The notes beneath the pieces are model-generated. The model ran no database searches. It saw nothing but the letters and a program-made list of their open reading frames with translations, and was not told where the DNA came from. A stretch of 64,000 nt of DNA from UBA4427 sp046351135 (GTDB lineage Bacteria; Myxococcota_A; UBA9160; UBA4427), in contig JAXLZA010000010.1 in the NCBI GenBank assembly GCA_046351135.1, forward strand, positions 186,001-250,000. The letters run 5' to 3'. Positions within the stretch are counted from its first letter, which is position 1, and each line of letters opens with the position of its first letter. This document shows, one piece after another, positions 59,926 to 64,000 of this stretch. The translations under genes were made by a program, and so were the position numbers.

Positions 59926-61680
59926 CTAGCGTCCCCCGCGCACGAGCCGGCCCGGGCGCGCGCCGGTATCCGCGTCGTTGCGCCGGACGACGACGCCGTC
60001 GACGATCGTCGCGACGTAGCCGCGGGCGCCCTGCAGCAGCCGCGATCCGCCCGCCGGCAGATCCGCGACGAGCCGCGGCGGCTCGAGGGCGAGCCGGTCG
60101 AGGTCGATGACGTTGACGTCGCCCCGCTTGCCGACCTCGAGGGTGCCGCGATCGCCGAGGCCGTAGAGGGCGGCGGTGTCGCGGGTCTGCATCTGGACGG
60201 CGCGCTCGAGGGAGAGCTTCGGACCGCGCTTGCGGCCCTTGACCCAGTGCGAGAGCTGATAGGTCGGCATCGACGCGTCGCAGATCGTCGCGAGATGGGC
60301 GCCGCCGTCGCCGAGCCCGAGCACCGTCGCCGGGTGGTTCAGCATCGCGAGGATGTCGGCGTGGTCGCCGCCCGCGTAGTTGAAGAACGGGAGCAGGAAG
60401 AGCCTCCGCCCCTCGTCCTCGAGCATCACGTCGTAGAAGAGCTCGAGGGGCGAGCAGCCCCGCGCCTTGCAGAGGCCGTCGACGGAGCGATCCGGCGTCG
60501 GCTCGTAGTCGAGGTCGTCCTGCAGCGGATAGACCATCGTCGACATTGGCGAGACGAGCAGCCCGATCCCCTCGTACTTGTCCCCCGTCGAGACCGAATC
60601 GGGCTCGGACAGGATGGCGGCGCGGATCTCGGGCTTGCGCAGCTCGGCGACCAGCGCCGCGAGCGACTTCGTCGCCTGGGCGAGGCGGTGATAGGTCGGG
60701 CGCTTCATGAAGGGATGGCGGGTCGTGAGGCCGAGCAGCATGCCGAAGGGCCGGTTCGCGACCTGGGCGCGCAGCTTGCCGCCCTCCTTCTCCGCCGCGA
60801 TCGCGGCGTCGAGGAGATCCTTCCAGAGGCCCGGCGCGGTGAACGCCTGGAGCACGAGGAACGAGACCGGGATCTTCGTCTCGACGGCGAGCCTCCGCAT
60901 CCACTCGATCTCGCGCAGCGCATCCTCGGGATCCTGTCCGTCGATGCCCGCCGACGCGACCTGGAACACGACGGGCTTGCCGGCCTCGGCGATCGCGCGA
61001 CCGATCGCGAAGAGCTCGTCCTCCCTCGCGTGGGTCCCGGGGACCGGATCGCCGGCGAGGGTCACGTGGGCCTTCACGCGCGAGGTCGAGAACCCGAGCG
61101 CCCCCGCGTCGACCGCCTCGCGAGCGAGCCGGGCCATCTGCGCGATGTCCTGGGAGCTCGCGGGCTCGTTCGCGATGCCACGGCCGCCCATCACGTAGGT
61201 GCGGAGCGCGACGTGGCCGATGTGGGCGGCGACGTCCATCGAGAAGCGACGGCGGTCGAGGGCGTCGAGATACTGCGGGAAGGTCTCCCACTCCCACGCG
61301 AGCCCGGCGCGCAGCACGTCGCCCGGGATGTCCTCGACCGACTCCATCGTCGTGACGAGCAGGTCGTGGTCGGCGGGGCGCGCCGGTGCGAAGCCGATGC
61401 CGCAGACGCCGAGCACGACGGTCGTCACGCCGTGGGCGTTGCTCGGGGAGAGCGAGTCGTCGAAGAAGGCCTGGCCGTCGTAGTGGGAGTGGATGTCGAC
61501 GAAGCCCGGCGTCACGACGAGGCCCTTCGCGTCGATCACCTCGTCGGCCTCGCCCGCGACCGCCGACCCGACGGCGGCGACCCGGCCCGCGCGGATCCCG
61601 ACGTCGCCGACGAAGGGCGCCCGGCCCGTCCCGTCGACCACCGTTCCGCCCCGGATCAAGAGATCGAATCGCTCTGCCAT
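59926..61680 (-). CDS. N-acyl-D-amino-acid deacylase family amidohydrolase
   Basis: A 584-residue amidohydrolase of the D-aminoacylase group: FDLLIRGGTVVDGTGRAPF, metal-binding H64 and H66 in VDIHSHYDGQ, and later GDGGAHLATICDASMPTY. It hydrolyses N-acyl-D-amino acids or related amides. ATG 61680 has GAGGAG upstream. It sits next to an L,D-transpeptidase, so a role with D-amino acids from the wall is conceivable, though many such proteins are catabolic. A pentanucleotide repeat lies 36-80 nt upstream of the start, within the open frame. Confidence 0.88.
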   Translation of the reverse strand: MAERFDLLIRGGTVVDGTGRAPFVGDVGIRAGRVAAVGSAVAGEADEVIDAKGLVVTPGFVDIHSHYDGQAFFDDSLSPSNAHGVTTVVLGVCGIGFAPARPADHDLLVTTMESVEDIPGDVLRAGLAWEWETFPQYLDALDRRRFSMDVAAHIGHVALRTYVMGGRGIANEPASSQDIAQMARLAREAVDAGALGFSTSRVKAHVTLAGDPVPGTHAREDELFAIGRAIAEAGKPVVFQVASAGIDGQDPEDALREIEWMRRLAVETKIPVSFLVLQAFTAPGLWKDLLDAAIAAEKEGGKLRAQVANRPFGMLLGLTTRHPFMKRPTYHRLAQATKSLAALVAELRKPEIRAAILSEPDSVSTGDKYEGIGLLVSPMSTMVYPLQDDLDYEPTPDRSVDGLCKARGCSPLELFYDVMLEDEGRRLFLLPFFNYAGGDHADILAMLNHPATVLGLGDGGAHLATICDASMPTYQLSHWVKGRKRGPKLSLERAVQMQTRDTAALYGLGDRGTLEVGKRGDVNVIDLDRLALEPPRLVADLPAGGSRLLQGARGYVATIVDGVVVRRNDADTGARPGRLVRGGR

Positions 61681-61715
61681 GGCCTGCTCCTCGCTCGCGT
61701 TCGTGGACCGCTCCG

Positions 61716-61760
61716 CCTGGCCTGGCCTGGCCTGGCCGGGCCTGGCCTGGCCTGGCCGGG
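61716..61760. repeat. Pentanucleotide tandem repeat in the deacylase leader
   Basis: Nine tandem pentamers: CCTGG four times, CCGGG, CCTGG three times, CCGGG, also readable as two 20-bp units. On the minus strand it lies in the leader of the deacylase gene. The frame is open through it, giving PGQAR-type repeats if translation began further upstream. Confidence 0.85.
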
Positions 61761-61896
61761 GGCGGAGGCCGGACGATATCACGCCCGGCCAAACAGGGCG
61801 TCCAGCCGGTCCTTCGCCTCGACGCACGCCTCCACCCGCCCGCCGCCAACTCGATCCCGAGCCGATCGCAGATCGGCGTTCGCCCGGGCGCGGTCC

Positions 61897-63021
61897 TCAG
61901 TTGCGGAAGTAGGGGATGACGTGCTTCCCGATGTTCCGGATCGTCTCGAGCTGGGCCCATTGCGGGACCGTCCCCATCTGGCAGATGAAGAGGATCTCGT
62001 CGGCGCCGGCGGCACGCAGCCGCTCGACGTAGCCGATCGCGTCGGGGACGGTGCCGTAGGCGTGGTTCGGGTTCATGAGCGCGAGGGACGAGTCGCTGAA
62101 GTCGACGACGACCTCCTCCGACGCCCAGCGCGAGCGGATGATCTTCTCCCCCGTCGTCGAGGTCACCATCATGTCGTCGTCGGCCCAGGCCGCGTGGTCC
62201 GGCTTCGGGCCGCCGGTGTACCAGTAGGCGAGCGACTCCATGAAATAACGCTGGCCGCGGATGCCGATCTTGCGGGCCTGCTGACCGTCCTCGAGCACGA
62301 TCGCGGGACACAGCGCCGCCAGATGCTGGATCGGCCGGTAGCCGACCTGCTCCTCGGGCTTGCGCTCGGCGAAGCTGCGGCGGTAGAGCGCGTTCTTCTT
62401 CGCGACCTCCTCCGGGCCGCCGAAGCCGAGCACGAGGGCGCCGAGCCCGCGCGAGCCCGCCGTCGCGAGGGACTCGGTTCGCGTGCAGGCGAGGTACATC
62501 GGCGGGTGGGGATCCTGATAGGGCTTGGGATGGATCGGGCGGCGGGGGATGTCGATGTACTTCCCGTGGTGCTCGATCTCGTCCGCGACCATGATCTGCG
62601 GGATCAGGTACATCGCCTCGTCGATCTGGGGCTGGAGCGTCTCGAGGTCGTAGCCGAAGGTGCCCGCCTCCTGCTGGGTCCCGCCCTTGCCGACGCCGAA
62701 GTGGAGACGGCCCTGGGAGAGGAGATCGAGGGTCGCGATGCGCTCCGCGACCTTCACCGGATGGTTCATGGCCGGCGGCAGGCAGACGACGCCGTGGCCG
62801 ACGTGGATGCGGCGCGTACGCCCGGCGATGAAGGAGAGGAAGGTCTCGGGGGCGGACATGTGGGCGTAGTTCGTGAGCGCGGTGTGCTCGACCGCCCAGA
62901 TGACGTCGAAGCCGAGCTCCTCGGCGAGCAGGCACTGCTCGACCATGTCGTCGAAGACGCGACGATCCCCGGCTCGGGTGGCGTCGACGGTCTGGGCTTC
63001 GTAGATCAGCGAGAACTTCAT
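61897..63021 (-). CDS. LLM-class flavin-dependent oxidoreductase
   Basis: A 374-residue luciferase-like barrel: MKFSLIYEAQTVDATRAGDR, DVIWAVEHTALTNYAHMSAP (EH site), IHVGHGVVCLPPAMNHPVKV, and GRLHFGVGKGGTQQEAGTFG. It is related in layout to the enzyme at 14730 but differs in detail. Flavin monooxygenase of a hydrophobic or aromatic substrate is the likely class. CGAGGAG precedes the ATG. It stands 182 bp after the ketopentenoate-hydratase-like gene on the same strand and 216 bp before the deacylase start. Confidence 0.87.
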   Translation of the reverse strand: MKFSLIYEAQTVDATRAGDRRVFDDMVEQCLLAEELGFDVIWAVEHTALTNYAHMSAPETFLSFIAGRTRRIHVGHGVVCLPPAMNHPVKVAERIATLDLLSQGRLHFGVGKGGTQQEAGTFGYDLETLQPQIDEAMYLIPQIMVADEIEHHGKYIDIPRRPIHPKPYQDPHPPMYLACTRTESLATAGSRGLGALVLGFGGPEEVAKKNALYRRSFAERKPEEQVGYRPIQHLAALCPAIVLEDGQQARKIGIRGQRYFMESLAYWYTGGPKPDHAAWADDDMMVTSTTGEKIIRSRWASEEVVVDFSDSSLALMNPNHAYGTVPDAIGYVERLRAAGADEILFICQMGTVPQWAQLETIRNIGKHVIPYFRN

Positions 63022-63203
63022 GACGGGGATCTCCTCGGGGCGGCGCGCGGCCACGGGTTCAGGGCAACCGCGGTGCAACCAGGATGCCGAGGGGATCGCC
63101 GATCGGGCGGGCAAGGAGCCGGGCGGGGCGTGCGGATGCGCACGGCTGGCGAGGCCTTCGGCCCCGCACGCGAGACACTCCGCCTCGGATCGGAACGTCG
63201 GCC

Positions 63204-63878
63204 TCAGGCCCGGCGCTCGACCTCGACCGCGCCCAGCGGACCGAACTCCGCCCGGGCCCGGGCGCCCCGGGCGAGGGGCGGGACGGCCGCGGCGAAGGAG
63301 CCCGCGAGGATCAGGTCCCCGGGCGCGAGCTGCTCGCCGAAGCGCGCGAGCTGGACCGCGACGAAGTCGACCGACGCCTGCAGGTCCGCCGGCACGAGTC
63401 CCTCGCCGAGGGGCGGCACCGGCTCCCCGGTCACCTCGAGCCGCGGCCAGCGCGTGCCGAGCTCGGCGGCCCGGGACGGCGGCGCGAAGTCGCCGACGAC
63501 GGTCGCGACGTGGAGGATCGACGACGAGAGGAGCGCGAAGAGATCCTTCGGCGGGGTCGTGAAGTCGACGATCTCGAGCGCGGGCGCGACGGCGTCGAGC
63601 TTCCCGTTCGCGCCCACCCGCAGGCAGACCTCGGGCTCGACCCGCATCGCGACCTCGGGCAGGAAGTCGAAGACCGACCCGCTCGCGAGGATCCGACGAC
63701 CGTCGATCCAGGCGACGCAGGGTGCGCCGATCCCGAAGTGGGTCTGCATGCCCTTTCCGTTGAGGCCGATCTTCCAGCCCCGCGCCGGCATGCCCGCGGC
63801 GATCGCGTCGCGGCGGCGCGCGAGCTGGACCTCCATCCCGGGTCGGAGCTTCTCGAAGTCGTCGGTCGTCGTCGTCAT
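63204..63878 (-). CDS. 2-keto-4-pentenoate hydratase-like (FAH superfamily) protein
   Basis: A 224-residue protein of the MhpD/fumarylacetoacetase-like group: GWKIGLNGKGMQTHFGIGAPCVAWI near the N-terminus, then MRVEPEVCLRVG with the metal Glu pair, VVGDFAPPSRAAE, and PGDLILAGSFAAAVP at the end. It would hydrate a ring-cleavage product such as 2-hydroxypentadienoate. It is shorter than the usual 260 residues. ATG 63878 (GGGAG upstream) is preferred to an ATG at 63902. It supports aromatic or sterol-ring catabolism in this region. Confidence 0.82.
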   Translation of the reverse strand: MTTTTDDFEKLRPGMEVQLARRRDAIAAGMPARGWKIGLNGKGMQTHFGIGAPCVAWIDGRRILASGSVFDFLPEVAMRVEPEVCLRVGANGKLDAVAPALEIVDFTTPPKDLFALLSSSILHVATVVGDFAPPSRAAELGTRWPRLEVTGEPVPPLGEGLVPADLQASVDFVAVQLARFGEQLAPGDLILAGSFAAAVPPLARGARARAEFGPLGAVEVERRA

Positions 63879-64000
63879 CGCGGTCTCCCGATCCGCGAGC
63901 ATCGCATGCCCCGGGAGGGGCCGCCCTCCCGAGCGGCGGGACGCCGCGATCCCGCGTTCGAGACCGAACCGCCCCCTTCCCCACAGCCCCCGCCAACCGG

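Noticed and set aside
61716..61760. CRISPR-like array
   Set aside because: The repeats are 5-bp pentamers with no spacers, and no cas genes are present; the same reasoning excludes the 12-bp repeat at 23216.
1..64000. rRNA, tRNA or prophage genes
   Set aside because: No rRNA-like conserved segments, no recognised cloverleaf with CCA-proximal features, and no phage structural or integrase genes were seen on either strand.

Overview
The window is a 64 kb stretch of very GC-rich bacterial chromosome, densely coding and without rRNA, tRNA or CRISPR. Its gene mix is four cytochrome P450s, four luciferase-like flavin oxidoreductases, five short-chain dehydrogenases, six VOC/glyoxalase-fold proteins, three DUF1214 proteins, two sulfotransferases, CoA-transferases, an SCP2-type thiolase with a DUF35 partner, and Gram-negative-type wall enzymes. 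This resembles uncultured environmental lineages once called Deltaproteobacteria (Myxococcota UBA9160-like or Binatota-like). That placement is an inference from gene content, not a phylogeny.

Layout. 0-5 kb: an aminoglycoside-phosphotransferase-like kinase coupled to a partial gene, then a sulfotransferase and two GT2 glycosyltransferases (surface glycan functions). 5-12 kb: a luciferase-like oxidoreductase, an SDR, and a tight minus-strand set of P450, DUF1214, P450 and a GlcG/HbpS-like protein, with a divergent SDR. 12-20 kb: a class A penicillin-binding protein with a collagen-like tail, preceded on the same strand by a catabolic run (SDR-like, dienelactone hydrolase, SnoaL, VOC, DUF1330, aldo/keto reductase, luciferase-like). 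20-25 kb: an old-yellow-enzyme protein, a P450 divergent from a TetR regulator, and an amidohydrolase behind a clear promoter and palindromic operator. 25-27 kb: an IS91-family element with lower-GC flanks, the only mobile element seen.

27-37 kb: a Baeyer-Villiger-type monooxygenase divergent from an SDR; a minus-strand acyl-CoA operon (thiolase-like, DUF35, two enoyl-CoA hydratases, a TIM-barrel isomerase); DUF1214 plus sulfotransferase; an epimerase. 37-50 kb: a fused double CoA-transferase, a seven-repeat propeller, an aldo/keto reductase, an acyl-CoA-dehydrogenase-like monooxygenase, VOC and SDR genes, a DacB carboxypeptidase, a deazaflavin reductase coupled to a CoA-transferase, and a fourth P450. 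50-54 kb: a LarA-family protein and two small secreted proteins, both predicted to begin with histidine after signal cleavage. A cluster of palindromes, including a 21-bp hairpin stem, lies between the two. 54-64 kb: a luciferase-like protein, a third DUF1214, an MFS carrier, VOC proteins, an L,D-transpeptidase, an N-acyl-D-amino-acid deacylase behind a pentanucleotide repeat, another luciferase-like protein and a ketopentenoate-hydratase-like protein.

How it fits together. Most genes look like parts of oxidative degradation of hydrophobic, probably isoprenoid, steroid-like or aromatic carbon: monooxygenases open the substrate, SDR and AKR enzymes adjust redox state, CoA-transferases activate acids, and hydratases plus the thiolase-like/DUF35 pair shorten side chains. 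Wall-remodelling and surface-decoration genes are interspersed. Several gene pairs overlap by ATGA, suggesting translational coupling, and a few starts look leaderless. The most unusual locus is the secreted histidine-first pair with its palindrome cluster at 51.7-53.2 kb.
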